This document shows, piece after piece, positions 27,365-36,554 of a stretch of DNA of 64,000 bases. A program made the position numbers and the translations under genes. The DNA is taken from assembly GCF_002735925.1 (NCBI RefSeq), contig NZ_PEDL01000005.1, positions 121,736 to 185,735 of the forward strand, written 5' to 3'. This DNA is from Sporanaerobium hydrogeniformans (lineage in GTDB: Bacteria > Bacillota > Clostridia > Lachnospirales > Cellulosilyticaceae). Under the pieces are notes generated by a model. The model saw only the letters and a program-made list of their open reading frames with translations. It ran no database searches and was not told where the DNA came from. Position 1 is the stretch's first letter, and each line of letters begins with the position of its first letter.

Positions 27365-27916
27365 ATGCATGAACAAAAAGTATTGCTCGATGAAGCTGCC
27401 ATGAATCGTGCGCTTACGCGTATTGCTCATGAAATTATTGAGGCAAATAAAGGAGCAGTAGATATTGTACTCATTGGGATTGAAACGCGAGGTGTACCAC
27501 TTGCTAAAGTACTTGCTGAGAAAATAAAACGTATAGAAAATGTAGAAGTTCCTATCGAAAAAATTAATATTACTTTTTATAGGGATGATCTTGAAAAACG
27601 CTTTCCACAGCCAATGACAGGTGAGAGTATTATTGGATCAGATATTAATGGGAAAACAGTGGTATTAGTGGATGATGTCATTTATACAGGACGTACAGTA
27701 CGAGCAGCACTGGATGCTATTATGGATGTAGGAAGACCAAGTTATATTAAGTTAGCAACCTTAATTGACAGGGGGCATCGCGAACTTCCTATTCGTCCAG
27801 ATTTTGTAGGTAAAAATATTCCAACCTCTAAAAAAGAAATTGTACGCGTTCACGTTGAAGAGGTAGATCACGAAAATGTTGTTCTACTTGAAATGAAAAA
27901 TGGTATCAATGAATAA
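27365..27916 (+). CDS. pyrR: Bifunctional pyr operon attenuator / uracil phosphoribosyltransferase PyrR
   Basis: A 183-residue PyrR. The PRPP-binding motif [18 protein letters not shown] and the RNA-binding basic residues within the TRIAHEI-R and [19 protein letters not shown] segments are present. PyrR senses UMP and binds the leader just upstream, and has weak uracil phosphoribosyltransferase activity. Its only co-transcribed partner here is a uracil permease; the pyr biosynthetic genes are elsewhere. Confidence 0.97.
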   Translation: MHEQKVLLDEAAMNRALTRIAHEIIEANKGAVDIVLIGIETRGVPLAKVLAEKIKRIENVEVPIEKINITFYRDDLEKRFPQPMTGESIIGSDINGKTVVLVDDVIYTGRTVRAALDAIMDVGRPSYIKLATLIDRGHRELPIRPDFVGKNIPTSKKEIVRVHVEEVDHENVVLLEMKNGINE

Positions 27917-27932
27917 AAAGGGAGAGATGAAA

Positions 27933-29162
27933 ATGGATCAAATCAGTACCAGTAAAAAAATTATTTTAGGCTTGCAGCATGTACTTGCTATGTTTGGAGC
28001 AACGGTTCTCGTGCCTATTTTAACAGGCTTAGATCCAGGGATTGCCTTACTTTGTGCAGGACTTGGAACACTTGTTTTTCATGGCACAACAAAAGGAATT
28101 GTACCTGTTTTCTTAGGTTCAAGCTTTGCCTTTATTACAGCTATTGCTATTAATTTACAAGGCTTAGGGATTGGAGCGGTTAAAGGAGGAATTATTGCAA
28201 CAGGTTTAGTCTATGTCTTAATGGCAGGTGTGATTAAATATGTAGGAGTAGAAAGTGTAAAATCTTTCTTTCCACCTGTTGTAGTAGGTCCTATCATTAT
28301 GGTTATAGGTCTTCGTTTAAGTCCTACAGCTATTCAAATGATTGGCTATGACTCAGTAGCTTCGACAATTGATTTTAAGGGTCTAATCGTAGCGGCCATC
28401 GTTATCATTAGTATGATTGCTATTTCTATCTTTGCAAAAGGCTTCTTTAAGCTTGTACCTATCTTGATTTCTGTTTTAGTAGGCTACATTGCCGCACTTT
28501 TCTTGGGTATGGTAGATACATCTGCTATAGTAGCAGCACCTTGGATTGGTTTTTCTGAAATAGGTAAAGAACATGTTATGGCACTTCCAACTCTTTCATG
28601 GGAAGCCATCATCGGCATTGCTCCTATTGCACTTGTTGTATTCATTGAACATATTGGAGATATCACTACTAATGGAGCTGTTGTGGGAAAAGATTTTTTT
28701 GCAAATCCAGGGATTCATCGTACACTTTTAGGTGATGGACTTGCAACAATGGTAGCTGGTTTTATAGGTGGACCAGCTAATACAACATATGGTGAAAATA
28801 CAGGTGTATTGGCTGTAACGAAAGTGTATCATCCACAAATTTTACGTATTGCGGCTATTATCGCTATTATTTTAAGCTTATGTGGTAAATTTACTGCCAT
28901 TATTCAAAGTATTCCTTCTCCAGTTATGGGAGGAATTAGTGTGATTCTTTTCGGTATGATTGCAAGTGTAGGGGTTAGAACGCTAGTAGATGCACAACTT
29001 GACTTTACACATAGTAGAAATTTATTAATTGCAGCAATTATTTTTGTAACAGGTATTGGTATCAATAACGTAGCTATTGTAGGGACAATAACGATTTCAG
29101 GTTTAGCTATTGCAGCACTTATTGGTGTGGTACTTAATAAATTGTTGCCTGATAATATATAA
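27933..29162 (+). CDS. uraA: Uracil permease
   Basis: A 409-residue nucleobase:cation symporter-2 family protein with about 12-14 hydrophobic segments. Diagnostic stretches include LQHVLAMFGATVLVPILTGLDP near the N-terminus (first 18 residues after Ile11), FIEHIGDITTNGAVVGKDF and the substrate-site GGPANTTYGENTGVLAVT. The ATG at 27933 is set by AAGGGAGAG; earlier in-frame starts overlap pyrR or abut the SD. Control by PyrR implies repression when pyrimidines are plentiful. Confidence 0.95.
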   Translation: MDQISTSKKIILGLQHVLAMFGATVLVPILTGLDPGIALLCAGLGTLVFHGTTKGIVPVFLGSSFAFITAIAINLQGLGIGAVKGGIIATGLVYVLMAGVIKYVGVESVKSFFPPVVVGPIIMVIGLRLSPTAIQMIGYDSVASTIDFKGLIVAAIVIISMIAISIFAKGFFKLVPILISVLVGYIAALFLGMVDTSAIVAAPWIGFSEIGKEHVMALPTLSWEAIIGIAPIALVVFIEHIGDITTNGAVVGKDFFANPGIHRTLLGDGLATMVAGFIGGPANTTYGENTGVLAVTKVYHPQILRIAAIIAIILSLCGKFTAIIQSIPSPVMGGISVILFGMIASVGVRTLVDAQLDFTHSRNLLIAAIIFVTGIGINNVAIVGTITISGLAIAALIGVVLNKLLPDNI

Positions 29163-29181
29163 AAAATTGTTTAGCAAAAAG

Positions 29182-29233
29182 CAAGACAAATCCCGTGAAG
29201 TTTTCAAAGAAAAGGGACTTGTCTTGTTTTTTT
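29182..29233 (+). terminator. Rho-independent terminator after uraA
   Basis: CAAGACAA-TCCC (29182-29194) pairs with GGGA-TTGTCTTG (29214-29226) with one bulge on each side; seven T residues follow. Confidence 0.85.
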
Positions 29234-29276
29234 ATTCAACAATTTGCCTAAATATAGAGTTTAAAATGAAATGTGG

Positions 29277-29305
29277 TAGACAGAAAAAGTCATTTTAGAT
29301 ATAAT
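29277..29305 (+). promoter_or_regulatory. Sigma-A promoter of xerD
   Basis: -35 TAGACA (29277-29282, 5 of 6) and perfect -10 TATAAT (29300-29305), 17-bp spacer, after the uraA terminator and 66 bp before xerD. Confidence 0.7.
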
Positions 29306-29371
29306 AGAATAAAATTAAAATATTATAAAATATTATTGTAAAATTATTGTATGAATTAAAGGGGAAAAGCT

Positions 29372-30262
29372 ATGGAGGAGAATGTTGCACTGTTTTTGAA
29401 CTATTTAAAAAATGTAAAGATGTCATCCAGTAATACGATTCAATCCTATGAACGTGATTTAAAGTATTTTATACAGTACTTAGAAACATGTCAAATAGGG
29501 GAAGTATCGGAGTTAACCTCAGAGATAATTGATGCGTATTTAAAGGATAGAAAGGAACATCAGAAATCTATGGCAACGGTTTCTCGCACCTTAGCTTCTA
29601 TTCGAGCATTTTGCCAATATTTAATGAAGGAGGGTTTGTTGGAGCAAAATCCAGCACGTGTTATTGCTTTACCTAAGATAGAGAAAAAGGCACCTAAGAT
29701 TTTAAGTCAAGCACAAATTATATTGCTTTTAGAACAGCCTAACGTGAAGAGTATTAAGGGGATTCGCGATCGGGCTATGTTAGAATTACTTTATGCAACA
29801 GGTATTCGTGTATCAGAGCTAGTAGCCTTAAGGGTGGCAGATATTAATTTACAACAAGGCTACATCATTTGTCGTGATGCCCATAAAGAACGAACGATTC
29901 CTATTGGAAAATCTGCTATTGCTGCTCTGCAGGTTTACCTTTCTGAGGTGCGCTACATCCTTTTAAAAGACAATAGGGAAACTTCATTATTTGTCAATTG
30001 CAACGGTAATCCAATGACCCGTCAGGGCTTTTGGAAGATTTTAAAAACCTATGCCAAATATGCAGATATTACTGAGGATATTACACCACATATGCTAAGA
30101 CATTCTTTTGCAGCACATTTGGTGCAAAATGGTGCAAATCTAAAATCCGTTCAGCAAATGTTAGGTCATTCAGATATTTCGACTACTCAAGTGTATATGC
30201 ATCTTAATAAAGAAACTGAAGAGCTTAAAAATGTTTATAATAAATCTCATCCAAGAGCTTAA
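29372..30262 (+). CDS. xerD: Tyrosine recombinase XerD
   Basis: XerD acts with XerC at dif to resolve chromosome dimers. The 296-residue protein has the N-terminal SAM-like core-binding domain (1-90) and catalytic residues Arg146 (ATGIRVSEL), Lys172 (KERTIPIG), His240 and Arg243 (HMLRHSF), His266 (LGHSDIS) and nucleophile Tyr275. Size and synteny with deoB and a nucleoside phosphorylase (as ripX-drm-pupG in B. subtilis) mark it as the housekeeping recombinase and not a phage integrase. Confidence 0.93.
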   Translation: MEENVALFLNYLKNVKMSSSNTIQSYERDLKYFIQYLETCQIGEVSELTSEIIDAYLKDRKEHQKSMATVSRTLASIRAFCQYLMKEGLLEQNPARVIALPKIEKKAPKILSQAQIILLLEQPNVKSIKGIRDRAMLELLYATGIRVSELVALRVADINLQQGYIICRDAHKERTIPIGKSAIAALQVYLSEVRYILLKDNRETSLFVNCNGNPMTRQGFWKILKTYAKYADITEDITPHMLRHSFAAHLVQNGANLKSVQQMLGHSDISTTQVYMHLNKETEELKNVYNKSHPRA

Positions 30263-30268
30263 AACAAC

Positions 30269-30332
30269 AGCTTAAAAGGAGAAGGGTCTCATGCAAAGAT
30301 AGCATTGGATACTTCTCCTTTTAAGCTTTCTG
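30269..30332 (+). terminator. Long inverted repeat / terminator after xerD
   Basis: A perfect 16-bp inverted repeat (30269-30284 with 30312-30327; arms AGCTTAAAAGGAGAAG and its complement) with a 27-nt loop. The 3' side is followed only by TTCTG, so termination may be weak in this direction. Confidence 0.6.
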
Positions 30333-30361
30333 TATACTTATTGGTAGGAAAAGGGTATAAT
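30333..30361 (+). promoter_or_regulatory. Weak candidate promoter of deoB
   Basis: Perfect -10 TATAAT (30356-30361); the -35 region at 17 bp, TATACT (30333-30338), is a poor match. It lies just past the xerD inverted repeat. Confidence 0.4.
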
Positions 30362-30427
30362 AAAGGCATGCAAAATCTTAAGATAGACATGCAAAAAAGA
30401 ACTGATAAATAAGGGAAGGTGATTTCA

Positions 30428-31600
30428 ATGAAACGCGTTATTTGGATTGTATTAGATAGTGTAGGAATAGGGGCTATGCCGGATGCCAAGCAGTATGGCG
30501 ATGAAAAAGCCAATACCTTTTCACACGTTTATACCTACAATAAAGCATTAAATCTTAAGCACCTCAAAGAATTAGGGTGGGGAAATATAGATGGTATAGA
30601 AGTATTAGGCAAGGAGGCTTGTCCTAAAGGAGCTTTTGCGCGCTTAGGAGAACTTTCCAAAGGCAAAGATACGACTACAGGTCATTGGGAAATGATAGGT
30701 ATTTACACAGAGGTTCCTTTCCCTACCTACCCTAATGGCTTCCCTAAAGAAATTATGGAAGCTTTTGAGAAACAAATTGGAACGAAAACCTTAGGTAACT
30801 GTACTGCTTCAGGAACAGCTATTATTGAGGAGCTGGGAGAAGAACATGTTAAAACAGGTTATCCTATTGTCTATACGTCAGCAGATAGTGTCTTTCAAAT
30901 CGCTGCCCATGAGGATATTATTCCACTTAAAAGACTTTATGAGATATGTGAGATAGCACGCCGGCTTTTAAAAGGTAAACATGAGGTAGCCCGTGTGATT
31001 GCACGGCCTTTCAAAGGAGAAGTAGGAAGCTTTACCCGCACAGCGAACCGCAGAGACTTTGCTATTTGCCCACCTAAGCCCAACTTGCTTACTTACTGTG
31101 AGGAGAAGGGCGTACCAGTTATGGCAGTAGGTAAAATAGAAGATATTTTCAATGGTCAAGGTATTACAGAAGCCATTCACACCAAGAGTAATTTAGAGGG
31201 GGTGGAAGTTACCTTAGAAAGCATGAAGAAATACAAAGAAGGACTTATCTTTACCAACCTTGTAGATTTTGATATGAAGTGGGGACACCGTAATGATGCA
31301 GAAGCCTATGGAAAAGGTTTAGAGGAGTTTGATGCAAAGGTTCCAGAGCTTATGGAGCAAATGACAGACGAAGATATTCTCATTATTACAGCCGATCATG
31401 GGTGTGATCCAACGACATCAGGGACAGACCATACCCGTGAATATGTACCACTTCTTATTTATGGAAAAGGAGTAGAAGCTGGTTGCAACCTTGGTACGCG
31501 AAAGAGTTTTGCAGATATTGGTCAAACAGTTTGTGAGATTTTTAACTTACCTGCCTTAAAGATTGGCGAAAGCTTTTTAAAGATTATTTTAAAGAAATAG
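30428..31600 (+). CDS. deoB: Phosphopentomutase
   Basis: DeoB interconverts (deoxy)ribose-1-phosphate and -5-phosphate in nucleoside catabolism. The 390-residue alkaline-phosphatase-superfamily protein starts MKRVIWIVLDSVGIGAMPDA, has the phospho-Thr segment KDTTTGHWEM, and the metal-binding VDFDMKWGHRND and ITADHGCDPTTSGTDHTRE. An SD AAGGTGA sets ATG 30428; an in-frame GTG at 30419 lies inside the SD. It is followed by pdp, its source of sugar phosphate. Confidence 0.96.
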   Translation: MKRVIWIVLDSVGIGAMPDAKQYGDEKANTFSHVYTYNKALNLKHLKELGWGNIDGIEVLGKEACPKGAFARLGELSKGKDTTTGHWEMIGIYTEVPFPTYPNGFPKEIMEAFEKQIGTKTLGNCTASGTAIIEELGEEHVKTGYPIVYTSADSVFQIAAHEDIIPLKRLYEICEIARRLLKGKHEVARVIARPFKGEVGSFTRTANRRDFAICPPKPNLLTYCEEKGVPVMAVGKIEDIFNGQGITEAIHTKSNLEGVEVTLESMKKYKEGLIFTNLVDFDMKWGHRNDAEAYGKGLEEFDAKVPELMEQMTDEDILIITADHGCDPTTSGTDHTREYVPLLIYGKGVEAGCNLGTRKSFADIGQTVCEIFNLPALKIGESFLKIILKK

Positions 31601-31631
31601 AAAGCCGTACGAAGCTAGGGAGGTTTATTGT

Positions 31632-32936
31632 ATGAGAATGTATGATATTATAGAGGATAAAAAAAGAGGAAGGACCTTATCTAAGGAAGCTATTGATTTT
31701 GTAATAAAAGGTTATACAGATGGCAGTATTCCAGACTATCAAATGTCAGCCTTATTGATGGCTATTTATTGTAAAGGTATGAATAGTGAGGAGACAGCAC
31801 AGCTTACTCTTGCCATGGCAAGGAGTGGACAGATGATGGATCTTTCTTCTATTGAAGGAATTAAAGTAGATAAACACAGTACAGGAGGGGTGGGGGATAA
31901 AACCACTATCGTCTTAGGTCCACTTGTAGCAGCTGCTGGTGTGAAGGTAGCCAAAATGTCTGGGCGTGGTCTTGGTCATACAGGAGGGACAATTGACAAA
32001 CTAGAATCTATTCCGGACTTCCATGTGGAGCTATCTATGGAGGCTTTTGTGGAGAATGTCAATACCCATGGCATGGCTGTTATTGCTCAAAGTGGTGAGT
32101 TTGCCCCAGCAGATAAGAAGCTTTATGCCTTACGTGATGTCACTGCTACGGTAGATAATGTTTCTTTGATTGCTAGCTCCATTATGTCTAAGAAAATTGC
32201 TGCTGGTGCCCAAGCTATTGTGCTAGATGTAAAATGTGGAAGCGGTGCTTTTATGAAAACAGCAGAAGCTGCTACAGAGCTTGCAGAAACTATGGTTGCC
32301 ATTGGCAATAATGTGGGCCGTAAAACAGTAGGTATAGTTTCTGATATGAGTCAGCCTCTCGGTTTTGCAGTAGGAAATGCACTTGAGGTTATTGAAGCTT
32401 TTGAAACGCTTAAAGGAAAAGGACCACAAGACCTAACAGAGCTGACCATTCACTTAGCAAGTAATATGCTTTATTTAGCCAAGATAGCCGATACAGTTCA
32501 AACAGCTAGAGAGAGAGTAAAAGAAGTGATTGCAAACGGTGAAGCTATCCTAAAGCTTAAAGAATGGATTGCTTCTCAAGGAGGTGACCCTAGCGTTGTA
32601 GAAGACTATTCTTTACTGCCACACAGTGCTCAAACACAAGAGGTCACCTTAGAGAAGAAGGGCTATGTATCAGCTATTGACACTGAAAAAATAGGGAAAG
32701 TAGCACTACTACTAGGTGCAGGTCGTGAAACCAAAGAAAGCACCATCGACCTTGCTGTAGGTCTTATCATTCATAAAAAAATAGGTGACTATGTAGCACC
32801 AGATGACCCCATTGCTACTCTCTACCACAGCTCTGCTTCACGTCTTCAAGATGCAGTGCAAATGCTTCAAGAAGCCTATAGCTTAAGTGAAACAGAGGTA
32901 GAAAAGCCAACACTGATTTATAAAATGATTTATTAA
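31632..32936 (+). CDS. pdp: Pyrimidine-nucleoside phosphorylase
   Basis: A 434-residue family 2 nucleoside phosphorylase that cleaves thymidine, deoxyuridine and uridine with phosphate. It shows the family signature KMSGRGLGHTGGTIDKLES, phosphate-binding KHSTGGVGDKTT and the C-terminal lipoyl-like alpha/beta domain (about 330-434). Together with deoB it feeds nucleoside sugars to central metabolism. A terminator follows, and the accessory region begins beyond it. Confidence 0.95.
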   Translation: MRMYDIIEDKKRGRTLSKEAIDFVIKGYTDGSIPDYQMSALLMAIYCKGMNSEETAQLTLAMARSGQMMDLSSIEGIKVDKHSTGGVGDKTTIVLGPLVAAAGVKVAKMSGRGLGHTGGTIDKLESIPDFHVELSMEAFVENVNTHGMAVIAQSGEFAPADKKLYALRDVTATVDNVSLIASSIMSKKIAAGAQAIVLDVKCGSGAFMKTAEAATELAETMVAIGNNVGRKTVGIVSDMSQPLGFAVGNALEVIEAFETLKGKGPQDLTELTIHLASNMLYLAKIADTVQTARERVKEVIANGEAILKLKEWIASQGGDPSVVEDYSLLPHSAQTQEVTLEKKGYVSAIDTEKIGKVALLLGAGRETKESTIDLAVGLIIHKKIGDYVAPDDPIATLYHSSASRLQDAVQMLQEAYSLSETEVEKPTLIYKMIY

Positions 32937-32947
32937 GAATACGATAC

Positions 32948-32986
32948 AACAAACCTGTCTTAGACGAGAGTTAAGGCAGGTTTGTT
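32948..32986 (+). terminator. Terminator after pdp
   Basis: A 15-bp stem with one wobble (32948-32962 with 32972-32986; core AACAAACCTG/CAGGTTTGTT) and 9-nt loop. The T tract is interrupted by Gs. Confidence 0.75.
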
Positions 32987-33104
32987 TGTGCATTCAGTAG
33001 ATCCTTCATAGTTAGATGCAATATTATTTTATTAAGAAGTAAGTTGATACCCTATTGCATTATGAGTAATTTAATATTAATTGAATAATTTTAATTTATT
33101 AAAA

Positions 33105-33122
33105 ATATCTTATATAAGATAT
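33105..33122 (+). repeat. Perfect 18-bp palindrome upstream of the lipoprotein gene
   Basis: ATATCTTATATAAGATAT is its own reverse complement. It lies 51 bp before the lipoprotein start and overlaps -10-like AT-rich DNA, a typical place for an operator. The flanking DNA is very AT-rich, which raises the chance of coincidence. Confidence 0.55.
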
Positions 33123-33172
33123 AAAATTAAGCTATAAATTAAGTTAATGCAGTAATGCTAAGGGGGAAATAA

Positions 33173-34696
33173 ATGTCCATTATTAATGATTGTTTAAAAA
33201 ACATAAGGAAGCTAAGATTGGTCCAAAAAATACAACTAATAGTCTTAGTTATAATAAGTAGTTGTTATGTAGTAAGTTGTGGCAGTAAACCTCAAGAAAC
33301 ACAACAAGTGCTCAATACACCCAGTGTTTCTAAAAAAGAGAATGAAACAATGGACTTACAAAAAAAGGCTAAGGAACCAATAGCAGATGTGAAAGAAAAA
33401 AATATAGGCGAATATGAAGAGGTGGAGCGGATTGTTGTAGAGGAAAAGCCTTATAGTTTACTTCCTCTCATCCCAGAAAGAAAGGATTATATAAAAGTAT
33501 TTAGACCAGATACTACCTTATATAGTTATTGTTTTCTTACAGCATTAAATGAAGATATGAAGGATAGTCTAAAAGAAGAAAAGTCCTATGCCTATGAGTA
33601 TTTTGATGCTATTACTTTAGAAGAAATTATTACAGGCGAGTACCGTTATTCCTTTGGAGAATGGGTAGAAAATAATTATGGAAATCTGAGTGCATTAGAT
33701 GAAACAGAATTAGCCAAAGAACAAAATTTTGTTCAAGGTTTTATGCTACGACTAGAATTAGAGTATGCCAAGGGAAGTTTTGAAATAGAGGGTATAGTTA
33801 GGCCTAGTCCGGTGCAACAAGGGGAGAAAGTAGTAGAGGAACCAACAACAGAAAATGGAGTAGCTTCTACTCCTACACCATCAGCCAATGTTACACAGGC
33901 TCTACCTACTATTTCGTATGAAAAGAATACTGCTTGCTATGCAGACATTACATATGATGGCAAACAAGTATCCCATCTTGTAACTACTACTTTTCCTAAA
34001 GAGAATTTTTACTTTGACAAGGGGAAGGAAGCCCATGTACAAATAGGTTCTATGATAGAAGGACCAAGTGTTATCCTTTATCTATCTGATAGAATAGAAA
34101 TAGGAAAAACCTATACCATGGAGCAGGATACTGGCTATAGCTTTGTGAATGCTGATGCTGTATTTAATGCAGGAATAGCGTATGGGAGTATGTTTGGATA
34201 TATTTCTTATGATAATCATACCATTCCAAATAGTTTAGGTAATCCCCTCACAGAGGCAACAGTATGTATAACGAAATGGGATAGAGAGGAAGGGATCATT
34301 GAAGGTACTGTCACATTAAAAACACGTATAGAGAAGGTATATCAAGCAACCTTTAAAGATAACTACTTACTAAGTGATCACCCTACAAGGAATGAGGAAT
34401 ACTTAGCTTATCTTAATGAAAGTGCAGCATCAGAAGGGAAGCAAGTACTACCAGATAATATGGAAGTACCATCTATAGAAGGTCTAATGCCGACGGAAAT
34501 CCCTTGTCATTACTGTTCTATGGGCAAAGAAACTTGTACCATGTGTGTTAATGGCACTACCCTTAGGTGGAAAGCAGATAGCTATGGGGGAGAAGGGTGC
34601 TATGTAGAAGAAAGTTGTAAGAAGTGTGGTGGTGTAGGTTGGATTAAATGTGGGGTATGCTATGGAGATGGAACAATTACTATGATAGGTTATTAA
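33173..34696 (+). CDS. Exported lipoprotein with C-terminal DnaJ-like cysteine clusters
   Basis: A 507-residue protein I do not recognise. The N-terminus has a hydrophobic segment (about 19-35) and a lipobox YVVSC with Cys36, so it is likely lipidated and anchored outside the membrane. The middle is a mostly hydrophilic domain with a Thr/Pro/Ser-rich linker near 225-240. The last 65 residues hold two zinc-ribbon-like sets: Cys445, 448, 455, 458 and Cys482, 485, 493, 496, the second in the DnaJ-like form CKKCGGVGWIKCGVC. Metal binding is inferred. Such motifs on the outside of a cell are uncommon. The gene stands alone between terminators and a regulator gene. Confidence 0.75.
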   Translation: MSIINDCLKNIRKLRLVQKIQLIVLVIISSCYVVSCGSKPQETQQVLNTPSVSKKENETMDLQKKAKEPIADVKEKNIGEYEEVERIVVEEKPYSLLPLIPERKDYIKVFRPDTTLYSYCFLTALNEDMKDSLKEEKSYAYEYFDAITLEEIITGEYRYSFGEWVENNYGNLSALDETELAKEQNFVQGFMLRLELEYAKGSFEIEGIVRPSPVQQGEKVVEEPTTENGVASTPTPSANVTQALPTISYEKNTACYADITYDGKQVSHLVTTTFPKENFYFDKGKEAHVQIGSMIEGPSVILYLSDRIEIGKTYTMEQDTGYSFVNADAVFNAGIAYGSMFGYISYDNHTIPNSLGNPLTEATVCITKWDREEGIIEGTVTLKTRIEKVYQATFKDNYLLSDHPTRNEEYLAYLNESAASEGKQVLPDNMEVPSIEGLMPTEIPCHYCSMGKETCTMCVNGTTLRWKADSYGGEGCYVEESCKKCGGVGWIKCGVCYGDGTITMIGY

Positions 34697-34855
34697 ATTT
34701 ATGCTCTAGTTATAATGAATTTTATCAATCGATGCTTGATAGTAAAGTCACCCAGTGATATGCTTTAACTATGAATTCTAATGGCTTATGTCATCCTAGA
34801 TGCAGTAAATAGACTGGCAGTATGCGTATATAAACATGGCAGGAGTTGAATCAGT

Positions 34856-36415
34856 ATGAATCTAAAATTTGAACAGATTATTGAAAAGCTTGAGAATAAG
34901 GAGCATTATGTCATAGTATGTTTTGATGAAGAACAGAGAATCGAATCAACACGCTTAATTTATAATCAAAAGATATGGCACAAAGAGCTTCTCTATATCG
35001 GTTATGCGAATCAATTAGCTAGTGAGAATCAACCAAAGAACGGTAATTTTCTTTTAATCTGTTCTTACGAGGAGATAGCGGCGTTTAAAGATAAACTAAT
35101 GAATCAAAAAAGTGGAAATTGGTGTCTTTTGCCTGAACAAGTATCAGTGAATAAACTCATGAATAAGGTTCAGGACATATTGTCAGATTCCCAATCATTT
35201 ACCCAGAGTTCAGCTGCGCTGCTCAACTCCATCATTCAAGGTCGGGGACTGGCGTATATTATGGAGATTGCCAGTGAATTATTGGGAAACCCTGTTATGT
35301 TAGGAGATAATAATCATAGACTTTTAGCTTATTCCCGTTGCGATGACGTTGAAGACAATGCCTGGAACGAGTTTCGCAATACGGGTTATTGTACTTATGA
35401 ATATACGGTGAAATATGATTTTAAACCTTTTGTAGAGCAATCTGCCAGGTTAAAAGCACCTATTATTGGCAATTTGGGTGAAATCAGTAGGGTAAATCGA
35501 ATTTTTGCCACTGTAAATATTGATGGTAACATCGTAGGTCACTTGGCGGTTCTTGAACATAGGAGGCCATTTAAGGATAAAGATTTGGAAGTTGTAACAT
35601 TTGTCTGCGATTTAATCTCTGCTGAAATGCAGAAGAATTCTCAGTATTTTGATTCGAGAAATGTTATGCTACAAAATCTGATTTTGGATCTTTTAAACGG
35701 CGACCATTTGAGCAAGGAAAATATTCTTGATCGTGTTAAATATATCAAATGGCGGATACCCTATAAAATGTATGTGCTTGCGATTGAATATAATTCATAT
35801 GAAGATACCTATACACTCATTCCCTATATTCGTGAGACTCTGACGCAGCTGTTTACTGAGGAAGAAACAGTTATTTATGAGGATAAACTGGTTATCATTC
35901 TTGGATGTGAGGATAATGTCTATATCAATGAACGTGGGTTGGGAGCATTAGATGTATTTTTGAGAAAGAATGCTTTGAAAGCTGGAATCAGTCAGGAATT
36001 TAATGATATTATTGAATTGAAAGATCGGTTTAGTCAAGCGGTGAATGCCATATCCCTGGGGAAAAAAGTAGGAAAAGACGAAGCGATCTATCTCTATGAA
36101 GACTACGGAATTTATCATATGATTCAGCTGGCAGGTGCACATCATGATGTTGAGGATTTTTGTCATCCGTCGGTATTAAAGCTAAAAAAGTATGACCAAA
36201 AGCATAATACAGAGTATCTAAAGACGGTCTATGCCTATGTATCAAATATGAAAAATCTTGTTGCTACTGCCAATAGTCTTTACATACATCGTAATACCTT
36301 ATCTTACAGGATGTCAAAAATTTATGAACTTCTTGGTGACTGTTTGGAGGATGATGCGATAGCGATGAAATTCTTTGTCTCATATAAAATTCTTGAATAT
36401 ACGGGAAAGTTGTAG
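34856..36415 (+). CDS. PucR/CdaR-type transcriptional regulator
   Basis: A 519-residue regulator. The C-terminus (about 460-519) is the PucR-type helix-turn-helix with TANSLYIHRNTLSYRMSKIY. Upstream of it is a CdaR GGDEF-like region (about 280-420), and a GAF-like sensor region lies near 125-265 (GNPVMLGDNNHRLLAYS). Such proteins respond to small molecules and usually control an adjacent catabolic gene. Here the next gene, 139 bp downstream and in the same direction, is an ene-reductase, the likely target. Codon choice looks richer in G/C-ending codons than the surrounding core genes, an impression not computed. Confidence 0.85.
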   Translation: MNLKFEQIIEKLENKEHYVIVCFDEEQRIESTRLIYNQKIWHKELLYIGYANQLASENQPKNGNFLLICSYEEIAAFKDKLMNQKSGNWCLLPEQVSVNKLMNKVQDILSDSQSFTQSSAALLNSIIQGRGLAYIMEIASELLGNPVMLGDNNHRLLAYSRCDDVEDNAWNEFRNTGYCTYEYTVKYDFKPFVEQSARLKAPIIGNLGEISRVNRIFATVNIDGNIVGHLAVLEHRRPFKDKDLEVVTFVCDLISAEMQKNSQYFDSRNVMLQNLILDLLNGDHLSKENILDRVKYIKWRIPYKMYVLAIEYNSYEDTYTLIPYIRETLTQLFTEEETVIYEDKLVIILGCEDNVYINERGLGALDVFLRKNALKAGISQEFNDIIELKDRFSQAVNAISLGKKVGKDEAIYLYEDYGIYHMIQLAGAHHDVEDFCHPSVLKLKKYDQKHNTEYLKTVYAYVSNMKNLVATANSLYIHRNTLSYRMSKIYELLGDCLEDDAIAMKFFVSYKILEYTGKL

Positions 36416-36452
36416 CTTCTTGTGCAATACTAACAAGAGCTACAACTTTTTT
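36406..36452 (+). terminator. Terminator overlapping the regulator stop codon
   Basis: AAGTTGTAGCT-CTTGT (36407-36420 region) pairs with ACAAG-GCTACAACTT with a single mismatch; T-run TTTTTT follows. It separates the regulator from the ene-reductase gene. Confidence 0.8.
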
Positions 36453-36491
36453 GTATTTTCCTGCACGATGAAGTCGGATAGATGCATATGG

Positions 36492-36540
36492 TATAATTAT
36501 ATTGTTAAATAAATCACAAATAATATCTGCGATTATTATT
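36492..36540 (+). promoter_or_regulatory. Candidate promoter -10 and operator before the ene-reductase
   Basis: A perfect -10 TATAAT lies at 36492-36497 without a recognisable -35, which suggests that an activator is needed. Downstream is an inverted repeat AATAATA (36519-36525) / TATTATT (36534-36540) ending next to the AAGGAGG ribosome site. This could be the PucR-type regulator site. Confidence 0.4.
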
Positions 36541-36554
36541 AAGGAGGTAGTTAC

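Noticed and set aside
29372..30262. XerD as a phage or island integrase
   Set aside because: Length, catalytic residues and the deoB-pdp neighbourhood fit the housekeeping recombinase; no att-like repeats nearby.
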